Assembly: GCF_008151785.1 (NCBI RefSeq)
Contig: NZ_CP036523.1
Coordinates: 682,001-746,000, forward strand
Length of the DNA stretch: 64,000 nt
Direction of reading: 5' to 3'
DNA from: Peptacetobacter hiranonis
Lineage (GTDB): Bacteria; Bacillota; Clostridia; Peptostreptococcales; Peptostreptococcaceae
Shown here: piece by piece, positions 53,152 to 60,990 of the stretch
Position numbering within the stretch: the stretch's first letter is position 1
Layout of the letters: every line of letters begins with the position of its first letter
Program-made: the position numbers and the translations under genes
Notes under the pieces: generated by a model
Database searches by the model: none
What the model was told of the DNA's origin: nothing
The model's input: only the letters and a program-made list of their open reading frames with translations

Positions 53152-53291
53152 TATCTCTTTACCTCCGTTTTTTCTTTTATTTTCACTCTTTTTTTATTTC
53201 CTATTTTCAGAAAAAAAGCAACCCAAAATAAAAAATTTAACTTCAGTCAAGGCTTCATAAAAAATTTTTCTCTTAAGTTACAAGAAGAAGC

Positions 53292-53484
53292 TTTCTCTCT
53301 TTTCTTCTGTTATCTTATGGCTTTTCTTTCACTTACTCTTTCTTATTCTTTCCTTTTCCTTCGTTTTCCTTTTTTATTCTTTTCTTCTCTTTTTTTCTCT
53401 ATTCTCTTGCTCTTTTTTCGCAATTATTTTTCCACATTTTTATTGTATGGAATTTTTCCATAGCGACGCCCCCCTAAGCCCCCC
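53292..53484 (-). repeat. Leader repeat copy E (157-bp core, inverted) plus boundary
   Basis: Core 53292-53448. The last bases read GTAT instead of GTAC, still leaving TACAAT as the -10 on the - strand. The boundary ends in GCGACGCCCCCCTAAGCC and CCCC (53484). Confidence 0.85.
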
Positions 53485-53486
53485 AC

Positions 53487-53700
53487 AACCTAAACAGAAT
53501 CGATTCACTTTTAATCGACTAATTAAAAACTATATAAGCTCTAAATCGAATCGAAATCTATAAAACTCCAACTAAAGTGAATCGATTAAGTTAAAAATTG
53601 AAAAAAACTACCTAAAAAGGCGATAACTGTGATAAAATAGTATTAAAATCAATCTAAATCCAATCGATTAAAAAACTAAAATAAATCGATTGGATTAATA
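53487..53700 (+). promoter_or_regulatory. AATCGATT palindrome cluster before the unit E AlbA_2 gene
   Basis: AATCGATT or ATCGATT cores occur near 53497, 53580, 53662 and 53685. The first two form a large inverted pair (GAATCGATTCACTTT with AAAGTGAATCGATT). The last two form another (ATCCAATCGATT with AATCGATTGGAT). They frame the likely promoter (TGTGATAAAATAG region) of the gene at 53728, so they are probably operators, perhaps for its own winged-helix product. Confidence 0.5.
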
Positions 53701-53727
53701 TAAATTTTAGAAAAGGAAGTAATAGGT

Positions 53728-55470
53728 ATGGATATAGATAAATTTTTTGAAAATGGAGAGAGAGAATGTAAAGAAGCAGCAGATAATTTACCTAGAGATT
53801 TGTGGGAGACATATTCAGCATTTGCAAATACTCGTGGTGGAACTATTTATCTTGGGATAAAAGAGAAAAATGGTAAGTTTTTAGTTTCTGGTGTAAACAA
53901 TGCAGATAAAGTGATTAAGGAATTCTGGGATAATTTGAATAATAATAAAAAAGCTAGTATGAATATTCTTTCTGATAATGATGTAAGCGTTGAAAAGATA
54001 GATGGAAAAGATGTTATAAAGATATTTGTTCCTAGAGCAGACAGAAGACAAAAACCAATATTTATAGGTGATAATCCATACAATGACAATAAGCATTCTG
54101 GAACTTTTAGACGAAATCATAGTGGAGATTATAAGTGTAATAAGCAAGAAGTTGATAGAATGATTGCTGATTCTAGTGATATTTCTCAAGATAGTGTTAT
54201 TTTAGAAGGTTTTGGTATTGAGGATTTGAATGTTAAGAGTGTAAGAAGTTATAAAAATAGATTGGAAAGCAAGAATCCCAACCATCCATGGCTGGATTTA
54301 GATATGAAGCAGTTTTTATATAAGATAGGTGCTTATGGGAAGAATAGAGCTACAGGCGAGGAAGGAATTACTTATGCAGGACTTTTAATGTTTGGGGAAG
54401 ATAGAGAAATTACAGATGAGTTTCCTAAGTATTTTTTAGATTATAGAGAAAAGTCAATGGACTCAAATATAAGATGGGAGAACAGGGTTACATCTAATAG
54501 TGGACTTTGGAGTGGCAATATTTATGATTTCTATTTTATGATTGTAAATGAGTTGACTATGAATTTAAAGGTTCCATTTAAGATTGTAAACGGCATTCGT
54601 CAAGATAGTACTCTTTTACACGAAGCGATTAGAGAAGCTCTTGCAAATACTTTAATTCATGCAGATTATAGAGTTGAGCGAGGAATAGTTGTTGAAAAGG
54701 GAGATAATTATTTTAAGTTTTCAAATCCAGGTACATTGAGAGTATCTTTAGAGGAAGCTGTAGATGGTGGTATCAGTGATCCAAGAAATGAGAATATTTT
54801 TAAAATGTTTAATTTATTAGGGATAGGAGAGAGAGCTGGCTCTGGTATTGGAAAGATTGCTAAGATTTGGAATGACGAAAATTGGATAAAACCACAGTTA
54901 AAGGAAAGTTTTTCACCAGATAGAGTAGAGCTTGTATTAAGTATGGTTTCAGCAGATGAGAAAGTTGGCAATGAGAATGCTGATGATGATGTTACGAAAT
55001 TAGATAAGAAATCTTTGATTGATGAGATTTTGAGTGAGTTTTCAAGAGAAGAGATAGATATTATATTAATCACAATGCTTGAAGATACTGTTAATAATTC
55101 ATATTTGCAGCAGGTACTAGGAAAAGATTCAAAATATATTTCTAAGATTTTGAAAAAGATTGTAGCTAAAGGTGGTTTAGAGGTATCTGGTACTGGAAGA
55201 GGTACAGAGTATAGTCTTTCTAATGATGTTAGAGATAGGATTGGTCTAGAAAATGTTGAGATAGGTGGTTTTAAGAGAGAGAATTTGAGTAAGGATGAGT
55301 CTTTGGTGATGGATTTTGTTAGTAAGAATGGTTACGTTACTACAAAGTTGGCTATTGAAATACTTGATATGAATAAGTCAAAGGCAAGAAAGGTTTTTGA
55401 TTTGTTGGTTGGTATGGGTAAGTTGGAAAAGATAGGTTCTGGACCAAAGACTAGGTATATTTTAAAGTAG
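53728..55470 (+). CDS. AlbA_2/Schlafen-type ATP-binding protein (RecG-like), unit E
   Basis: 580 aa. AlbA_2 domain with NGERECKEAADNLPRDLW, FANTRGGTIYLGIKE and FRRNHSGDYKCNKQEV; GHKL-like REALANTLIHADYR (about 310), FSNPGTLR and GIGERAGSGIGKIAKI; two C-terminal winged helices (LQQVLGKDSKYISKILKKI; TTKLAIEILDMNKSKARKVF). It has the same architecture as 47122-48906 but the identity is only moderate, so they were acquired or duplicated long ago. Ribosome site AAAAGGAAG. It stands alone in its slot. Confidence 0.75.
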   Translation: MDIDKFFENGERECKEAADNLPRDLWETYSAFANTRGGTIYLGIKEKNGKFLVSGVNNADKVIKEFWDNLNNNKKASMNILSDNDVSVEKIDGKDVIKIFVPRADRRQKPIFIGDNPYNDNKHSGTFRRNHSGDYKCNKQEVDRMIADSSDISQDSVILEGFGIEDLNVKSVRSYKNRLESKNPNHPWLDLDMKQFLYKIGAYGKNRATGEEGITYAGLLMFGEDREITDEFPKYFLDYREKSMDSNIRWENRVTSNSGLWSGNIYDFYFMIVNELTMNLKVPFKIVNGIRQDSTLLHEAIREALANTLIHADYRVERGIVVEKGDNYFKFSNPGTLRVSLEEAVDGGISDPRNENIFKMFNLLGIGERAGSGIGKIAKIWNDENWIKPQLKESFSPDRVELVLSMVSADEKVGNENADDDVTKLDKKSLIDEILSEFSREEIDIILITMLEDTVNNSYLQQVLGKDSKYISKILKKIVAKGGLEVSGTGRGTEYSLSNDVRDRIGLENVEIGGFKRENLSKDESLVMDFVSKNGYVTTKLAIEILDMNKSKARKVFDLLVGMGKLEKIGSGPKTRYILK

Positions 55471-55472
55471 AT

Positions 55473-55534
55473 AGAACGTATGTTTTTTGAAATTTTATTG
55501 GCAAAAATAGACTTACAAGAGCAAGTCTATTTTT
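55473..55534. repeat. Cassette-end module: AGAACGTATGTT plus bidirectional terminator
   Basis: AGAACGTATGTT (55473-55484), only 2 bases after the AlbA_2 stop codon, then AAAAATAGACTT (55503-55514) and AAGTCTATTTTT (55523-55534). Confidence 0.75.
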
Positions 55535-55570
55535 GTCTTTTTTTGTGGGGAAAATGAGGAAGGCTACGCC

Positions 55571-55600
55571 TAAAAAAAGACGAGGGAATTATCCCTCGCC
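55571..55600 (-). terminator. Terminator of S-layer gene 55630-57666
   Basis: On the - strand GGCGAGGGAT pairs with ATTCCCTCGTC, followed by TTTTTTTAGGC. Confidence 0.8.
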
Positions 55601-55629
55601 TTGTATTTAAATGTGTTATTTACTTGTAA

Positions 55630-57666
55630 TTATTTTAATCCTAATTTAGATGCTAATACTTCTACTACACTTCTTTCTACACCTTTACCAACCTGATATA
55701 TAGCTGTTGCCTGGCTTGAAGTAGATAATTCTATTTCATTTATCTGTTCATTAGATAATTTATCTGTTGCTAATACTATAGGAGAGCCCTGAGATCCAGC
55801 TATTGTTGAAGCTGCTAAAGCGTCTACTAACTGAGTTTTATTAGCTATACCATCTTTAGCTACTATTATAGCTTTAGTATCCATTTCAGTTGTTCCGTAG
55901 TATTTTTTGATTATAGCTGCATTTGTAGCTTTTCTATCTTTACCAGAAACTCTTTCTACTAAAGCATTACCATTCATTTCATCTAATGCTTTGAATTCTT
56001 CATTTGTTATCTGATTAGTTCCACCTATTATTGTTATAGCAGCACCTTTTAAATCATATATAGTATCTTCTGATAATCCACCAGCTTTTGCTACTATTAT
56101 TGGAGCTTTAGTTGCTGTTGTAGAAGCAACACCTGCTATAGACATAGCATCTGCTTCACCATTAGCTCCTACTACAAAAGCTTTTGTTAAATTAGGGTTT
56201 ACTTTTCTAGCAACTTCCATAGAAGTTTCTTCTCTATTAGATCCACCAACTCTTTCAACAGAGAATCCCATTTCTTTTAATTCATCAGAAACATTTTTTG
56301 AAAGAACTGAAGTTCCACCTACTAAATGAACTGTTACATTTTTCATAGATGAAGAAGCTAAATCTTCAGTTAATTTTTTTAGATAGTCTTTTGTTGCTTT
56401 TGGTAATGAATCATTTTCTGATAATAGTATAGGAGTAGAATTTCCTAATGTTTTAGCATATGGAGCCGCAGCTAATCCATCTACTAATGCTGTACCATTT
56501 ACTATTACAACATCTTTAGCATTTGCATTTCCTGTTAATTTAAAATCTTTTCCAAAAGCTTTTTTAGATATAGAAACAGCTGTTTCATATCTGTTATCAC
56601 CTGCAACAACGTCAACAGTTGGATTCTGAGTAGCTAACCATCCAGCAAGTTTTTTAGCCTGTGCTTCATTAGTTCCTCTTACTGTATATTCGTGTTTATT
56701 ACCATAAGAGTCATTGAAGTTTATTTTAAATGTAGTTATACCTGTAGTAGGATCTTTAACAACAGAGTTTGCAGCTGCTAAAGTTATTTCAGTAGTTCCA
56801 TCTGCTGCAAATATTCCTGATTTAGCTGAAGATTTTTCTTTTAATGCATCTAATATTTCCTGTCCTTTATCAGTTAACATTAATCCATCATATAAATCTG
56901 ATACTAATAAGTTGTTTTCTGCATTTGCTACTATTTTTATTTCAGCTATTTTTTTATTTGGTATATCCTGACCTGCTTCTACTGTTCCTGCTTTAGGAGC
57001 AAAACTCACAACATCAGATATAGCAACTTCATTAGTGCTAGGAGATGCTTTTACAGCTGATGCTGCATATTTAACACCATCTTTAGTTAATACGTTATCA
57101 AAATCAACAACTGCATCTCCAACTTTATAAGTTAATACTATGTTTGCTCCTGTGTTTACATCTGCTGATTTTAATGTTACAACTAATTCTTTTGCGTCTT
57201 CATCATAAGCAGCATCTTTTACAAAAGTATAAGCTTTTAATTTATTTATAGTAGTTGTATCTTTTAATTTTGTTTCGTCAAATACTTCTCCTGTAGTAGT
57301 TACATTTCCATCTGATGTAGAGTAGAATTTACCATCAACTTCTCTGTGTCCATCATCTAATATATATATTTTATCTCCAGCTTTTAAGCTAGCTAAATTT
57401 ATACTTGAAACATCTTTAGTTTCACTAGCTATTGCTGTAGTGTTTGATGATGATATAGAATATATAGATTTTCCTGCTAATGTGTTATTCTTATCAGTTG
57501 AAACAAATTTTTTTGTTTCTAAAAAGTTGTTTAAACCTGCTCTTAATACACCTAACTGATCTACTCCTATTTCATATTTCTGTACAGAATCTGCTGCTAA
57601 TACTGGAACTACTGATGTAGCTAGCATTGCCCCTGCCATTACCACTGATAATTTTTTCTTATTCAT
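55630..57666 (-). CDS. S-layer protein (CWB2), silent unit F, third N-terminal type
   Basis: 678 aa, the shortest. The exposed half is distinct: EIGVDQLGVLRAGLNNFLET, KSIYSISSSNT, DLYDGLMLTDKGQEILDAL. CWB2 modules at about 347 (VAGDNRYETAVSISKKA), 465 (RVGGSNREETSMEVAR) and 568 (RVSGKDRKATNAAI). The leader extension and ribosome site are identical to unit B although the proteins are not, showing that leader and coding parts have been reassorted. Inferred silent. Confidence 0.92.
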   Translation of the reverse strand: MNKKKLSVVMAGAMLATSVVPVLAADSVQKYEIGVDQLGVLRAGLNNFLETKKFVSTDKNNTLAGKSIYSISSSNTTAIASETKDVSSINLASLKAGDKIYILDDGHREVDGKFYSTSDGNVTTTGEVFDETKLKDTTTINKLKAYTFVKDAAYDEDAKELVVTLKSADVNTGANIVLTYKVGDAVVDFDNVLTKDGVKYAASAVKASPSTNEVAISDVVSFAPKAGTVEAGQDIPNKKIAEIKIVANAENNLLVSDLYDGLMLTDKGQEILDALKEKSSAKSGIFAADGTTEITLAAANSVVKDPTTGITTFKINFNDSYGNKHEYTVRGTNEAQAKKLAGWLATQNPTVDVVAGDNRYETAVSISKKAFGKDFKLTGNANAKDVVIVNGTALVDGLAAAPYAKTLGNSTPILLSENDSLPKATKDYLKKLTEDLASSSMKNVTVHLVGGTSVLSKNVSDELKEMGFSVERVGGSNREETSMEVARKVNPNLTKAFVVGANGEADAMSIAGVASTTATKAPIIVAKAGGLSEDTIYDLKGAAITIIGGTNQITNEEFKALDEMNGNALVERVSGKDRKATNAAIIKKYYGTTEMDTKAIIVAKDGIANKTQLVDALAASTIAGSQGSPIVLATDKLSNEQINEIELSTSSQATAIYQVGKGVERSVVEVLASKLGLK

Positions 57667-57797
57667 TATCCTTTACCTCCGTTATTTTATCTTTTTTTCT
57701 TTTTTACACTCTCTTTTTATTTCTCAATTAGAAAAAATACTTCAAGAAAAAAATTAAAACTTTGGATTTTTCTAAGAATAAGACTCTCAATGAAAGT

Positions 57798-57985
57798 TCT
57801 CTTTTCTTCTGTTATCTTATGGCTTTTCTTTCACTTACTCTTTCTTATTCTTTCCTTTTCCTTCGTTTTCCTTTTTTATTCTTTTCTTCTCTTTTTTTCT
57901 CTATTCTCTTGCTCTTTTTTCGCAATTATTTTTCCACATTTTTATTGTACGGAATTTTTCCATAGCGACGCCCTCTAAAGCCCCC
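57798..57985 (-). repeat. Leader repeat copy F (153-bp core, inverted) plus boundary
   Basis: Core 57798-57950. The boundary reads GCGACGCCCTCTAAAGCCCC, the most changed of the set, ending at about 57985. Confidence 0.85.
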
Positions 57986-58064
57986 ACAGAGATATTTCAA
58001 AAAGGTATTATTTGTGATAATATAATAATTAATTGGATAAATCATAAATAAAGGGAGTGTTCTA

Positions 58065-59924
58065 ATGATAAAGGAAAATAATATTGAATATATGAGAAAA
58101 AGTATAGTCGAATATATTAAAGATTACTCTAGTAAAAAAGCATTGCTAATAACAGGAGAATGGGGAATTGGTAAAACATATTCAATTAAGAAAATCTTAA
58201 TTGATAATCCCCCAAAAGAGTATATTTCAGATTATGGAAGACCAATAATGCTTTCATTGTTTGGAATAGATAATATAGAAATATTGGATAAATCTTTAAG
58301 TATGAATAATATATCATTAAATTACGATTTAAAAACAGAAGAAAAATTAAAATTTTTATCAGATGGAATTAATAAAACATTTAACACTATTAAAAAATTA
58401 TCAAACAAAAAAATTTTAAAAAATTTTGATTTCAATATTGATTTAAGTAGTATAGCAAGTTTTATAAAATATGATAAATCGATTATTATTCTAGATGATT
58501 TAGAGAGATGTAATATAGATTTAAAGGAACTATTTGGTTTTATAAATAATCTAGTAGAGAATAAAAGTTGTAGGGTCATAGTAATAGCAAATAAAGAAAA
58601 AATTGAGAATAAAGAATATTTTGAAAATCATAAAGAAAAAGTATTTGAAATTGAATTGGAATTTAAAAATAATTTTGATATAGTATGTTCTGAGATTATA
58701 AATAATTTTTCTAATGGAAAAAATGGAATTATAAGTTTCTTAAATAATAGAATAGATCTTATAAAGCAAATATTTGATATTAATAATTCTAAAAACTTTA
58801 GAATTTTAGAATTTGCTATACATGTATATGGCAAAATCTTTGAAATAATAGACGAGATATCTATAAAAAATATTTCTAATAATTATTCTACTGAAAAACT
58901 AGAGGAAAAGAAATATTATTTAAAAGAGGATGTTTTAAAATATACAATTGATGCAGCTATAAAAATAAAAACAAATTATAAATATCTATATGAATCGAAT
59001 AGAGAATCTTTTATAGATGAAGGTGGTATACAAGAATATAGATATGCAATAGGACAAAATAATATATATTGTGATAATAAATATTATTTTGTTGATAAAT
59101 ATATTAAAACTTATCTTATAGATGAATATAGTATAAAAGAAAAATTAATAAATATGATAAAAAATCACGATAGTAGAATGGAATTTGAAAAAAATAGACC
59201 AGGCAAATTAGGTTTATTTGAAGTATTAGAGGATGATGAATTAAAAAAAGTTCTAAAAGTACTGGAAGAAAATTTATCTAAAAATACTAATATAGATATT
59301 GATATTTATGGCATGATAATAGCTGATTTAGATAGATTACTAGAAGAAGGATATCCATTAGATGTAAACAAGTATTATACTCTATTTGAGGAAAATATAA
59401 AAAAGATTAAAAATGATATAGAGAATGGTAAATTTAATAAAAAAAGAATACTTATAAATGTAGGAATAGAATTGGAAGATGACAAATTAAAAGAATTATA
59501 TGATTCTATAGTAAATTTAAATAAAATTATTGAGCGGAGAAGAGTGTCTATAGATTCTATGCTTAATAAGATTGATTTATCTAATGAAGAAATAAGATAT
59601 ATAGAATTGTATAAAGTTTATTTATCTGAGCACTCTTCTGAAGAGATTGTTCAAAAGATACTTAAATCAAGTAATATGCAGGTTTTTAACTTTATTTGCA
59701 ATTTAAAAAAAGTATTTCCAGTTGGAGATGTTCAAGGTAATCAAGCATATGCAATTTTAAATATAAAAAATGTGTATGAAAAGGATAAAGAAATTTTAGA
59801 AGAGATAAAGTATTTATTAAAAAAAGAAATTGATAAGAAGGATACAAATATAAAAATTATAAACATAAGGAATTTGATAAAAGCTATTGATGCTATTCTA
59901 GAAGAATATAATAAAAGCATATAA
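58065..59924 (+). CDS. KAP-family P-loop NTPase
   Basis: 619 aa, A+T-rich and Asn/Ile/Lys-rich. KALLITGEWGIGKTYSIKKI holds Walker A (about 27-46), and SIIILDDLERCNIDLKELFG (about 140-159) is the KAP-type Walker B followed by a helix. The second half is an all-helical region without known domains. KAP NTPases occur as membrane-linked or defence-associated STAND-like sensors; no transmembrane insert is evident here. GGGAG precedes the ATG. Codon use is more A+T-extreme than in the flanking S-layer genes, which supports separate acquisition. It fills the unit F+1 defence slot together with toxin-antitoxin 2. Confidence 0.65.
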   Translation: MIKENNIEYMRKSIVEYIKDYSSKKALLITGEWGIGKTYSIKKILIDNPPKEYISDYGRPIMLSLFGIDNIEILDKSLSMNNISLNYDLKTEEKLKFLSDGINKTFNTIKKLSNKKILKNFDFNIDLSSIASFIKYDKSIIILDDLERCNIDLKELFGFINNLVENKSCRVIVIANKEKIENKEYFENHKEKVFEIELEFKNNFDIVCSEIINNFSNGKNGIISFLNNRIDLIKQIFDINNSKNFRILEFAIHVYGKIFEIIDEISIKNISNNYSTEKLEEKKYYLKEDVLKYTIDAAIKIKTNYKYLYESNRESFIDEGGIQEYRYAIGQNNIYCDNKYYFVDKYIKTYLIDEYSIKEKLINMIKNHDSRMEFEKNRPGKLGLFEVLEDDELKKVLKVLEENLSKNTNIDIDIYGMIIADLDRLLEEGYPLDVNKYYTLFEENIKKIKNDIENGKFNKKRILINVGIELEDDKLKELYDSIVNLNKIIERRRVSIDSMLNKIDLSNEEIRYIELYKVYLSEHSSEEIVQKILKSSNMQVFNFICNLKKVFPVGDVQGNQAYAILNIKNVYEKDKEILEEIKYLLKKEIDKKDTNIKIINIRNLIKAIDAILEEYNKSI

Positions 59925-59945
59925 TTTTGATATTAAAGAATATAT

Positions 59946-59981
59946 AAAAAATAGACCTGTTTAAGCAAGTCTATTTTTTAT
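59946..59981. terminator. Bidirectional terminator between the KAP gene and toxin 2
   Basis: AAAAAATAGACCTG and AAGTCTATTTTTT pair around TTTAAGC. It is a variant of the cassette-end terminator but without the AGAACRTATGTT motif; that motif appears at 60834 instead. Confidence 0.65.
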
Positions 59982-59998
59982 TGTAATTTATTGATTTA

Positions 59999-60475
59999 TT
60001 ATATACCTAATTCTTTATGAAAATATTTTAAAGTTGAGAATTTATATTTATTTCTAAACTTATTTTTCCCCATTTTCTTTATACCAGAGATATGATTTTT
60101 ATAATCATCTATATAGTCGTTGATTTCAGTTGCTATTGTAACTATATTTTTTACCAATATTGAATTCTCATCATAATCTATCTTTGAAACCTCTCCAATA
60201 TAATTTGAATCTTCTATGATTAATATTTTAGAGTAGTCAATTCCAGATGTTCCAAATTTATTTCTTTTGCAACCTTCAAATTTAAATGAATTTTCATGTT
60301 TGATATTTGTCCTAAATGGAGCTGCAACAAAACAATTATATCTAATTTCAAATAATATAAAATTATATGGTCTACCTTTTTTAACTTCTATTTCAGGATA
60401 TTCTTTTTTATTATATTTTTCAAAGAAACTATCATTTAATTTTCTAATTTCATAATCAAAGACTGTTTTAGACAT
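59999..60475 (-). CDS. Type III toxin (TenpN/CptN-like endoribonuclease) 2
   Basis: 158 aa from ATG 60475, which has GGGAGA 6 bases upstream; longer frames run into the antitoxin region. It has FEIRYNCFVAAPFRTNIKHE, then TSGIDYSKILIIED and a C-terminal KFSTLKYFHKELGI. The IDYSK and TLKYFHKELG segments match toxin 1 (39043-39531), yet overall identity is modest. The antitoxin RNA lies directly upstream on the same strand with its own promoter. It reads against the KAP gene, so it is an independent locus inside this defence slot. Confidence 0.75.
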   Translation of the reverse strand: MSKTVFDYEIRKLNDSFFEKYNKKEYPEIEVKKGRPYNFILFEIRYNCFVAAPFRTNIKHENSFKFEGCKRNKFGTSGIDYSKILIIEDSNYIGEVSKIDYDENSILVKNIVTIATEINDYIDDYKNHISGIKKMGKNKFRNKYKFSTLKYFHKELGI

Positions 60476-60504
60476 ATGCATTCTCCCAATATATTTTTGC
60501 AAAA

Positions 60505-60675
60505 TAAAAGGTGCTAAAATATTAGCACCTTTGTTTGCTTGTGTCATCACTTCGGTCACTATTTTATATTAACTTCGTGTCAGAACCGTCACACGACATC
60601 TTCGCTTGAGTCACTATTTTATATTAACTTCGTGTCAGAACTCTCACACGACATCTTTTATGACACATTTTCTAT
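60505..60675 (-). ncRNA. Type III antitoxin RNA 2: two pseudoknot repeats and attenuating terminator
   Basis: Two units of about 49 nt with a 55-nt period (plus-strand positions 60608-60656 and 60553-60601). On the - strand each has TCGTGTGA, a loop, TCTGACACGAA, then GTTAATATAAAATAGTGA. Loop and tail covary: GAGT with ACTC in one unit, CGGT with ACCG in the other, so each can form an H-type pseudoknot. A terminator AGGTGCTAA/TTAGCACCT with a TTTTATTTTG tail (60508-60531) precedes the toxin. Confidence 0.82.
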
Positions 60676-60681
60676 ATACTT

Positions 60682-60710
60682 ATAATAGCATTATTTTTAG
60701 TTTTTTTCAA
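60682..60710 (-). promoter_or_regulatory. Promoter of type III antitoxin RNA 2
   Basis: On the - strand TTGAAA (60710-60705), a 17-bp spacer and TATTAT (60687-60682). Confidence 0.7.
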
Positions 60711-60833
60711 GTGTTTACAAGCAGTAATTAGATTTATTAATAAACTTACATTCTACTAATTTTAAAATATTAGGAAATTAGTGTTTTTTATAATATAAAA
60801 TTTAATAGTAAATACTTATTTGTTTTATTCTAC

Positions 60834-60895
60834 AGAACGTATGTTTTTTGAAAAATTATTGACAAAAATAGACTTACAAAAGCAAGTCTATTTTT
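60834..60895. repeat. Cassette-end module: AGAACGTATGTT plus bidirectional terminator
   Basis: AGAACGTATGTT (60834-60845), then AAAAATAGACTT (60864-60875) and AAGTCTATTTTT (60884-60895). Confidence 0.75.
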
Positions 60896-60930
60896 GTATT
60901 TTTTTGTGGCAAAATGGAGGAGGCTACGCC

Positions 60931-60961
60931 TAAAAAAAGGCGAGGGAATTATCCCCTCGCC
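60931..60961 (-). terminator. Terminator of S-layer gene 60991-63198
   Basis: On the - strand GGCGAGGGGAT pairs with ATTCCCTCGCC, followed by TTTTTTTAGGC. Confidence 0.8.
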
Positions 60962-60990
60962 TTGTATGTAAATATGTTATTTACTTTTTA

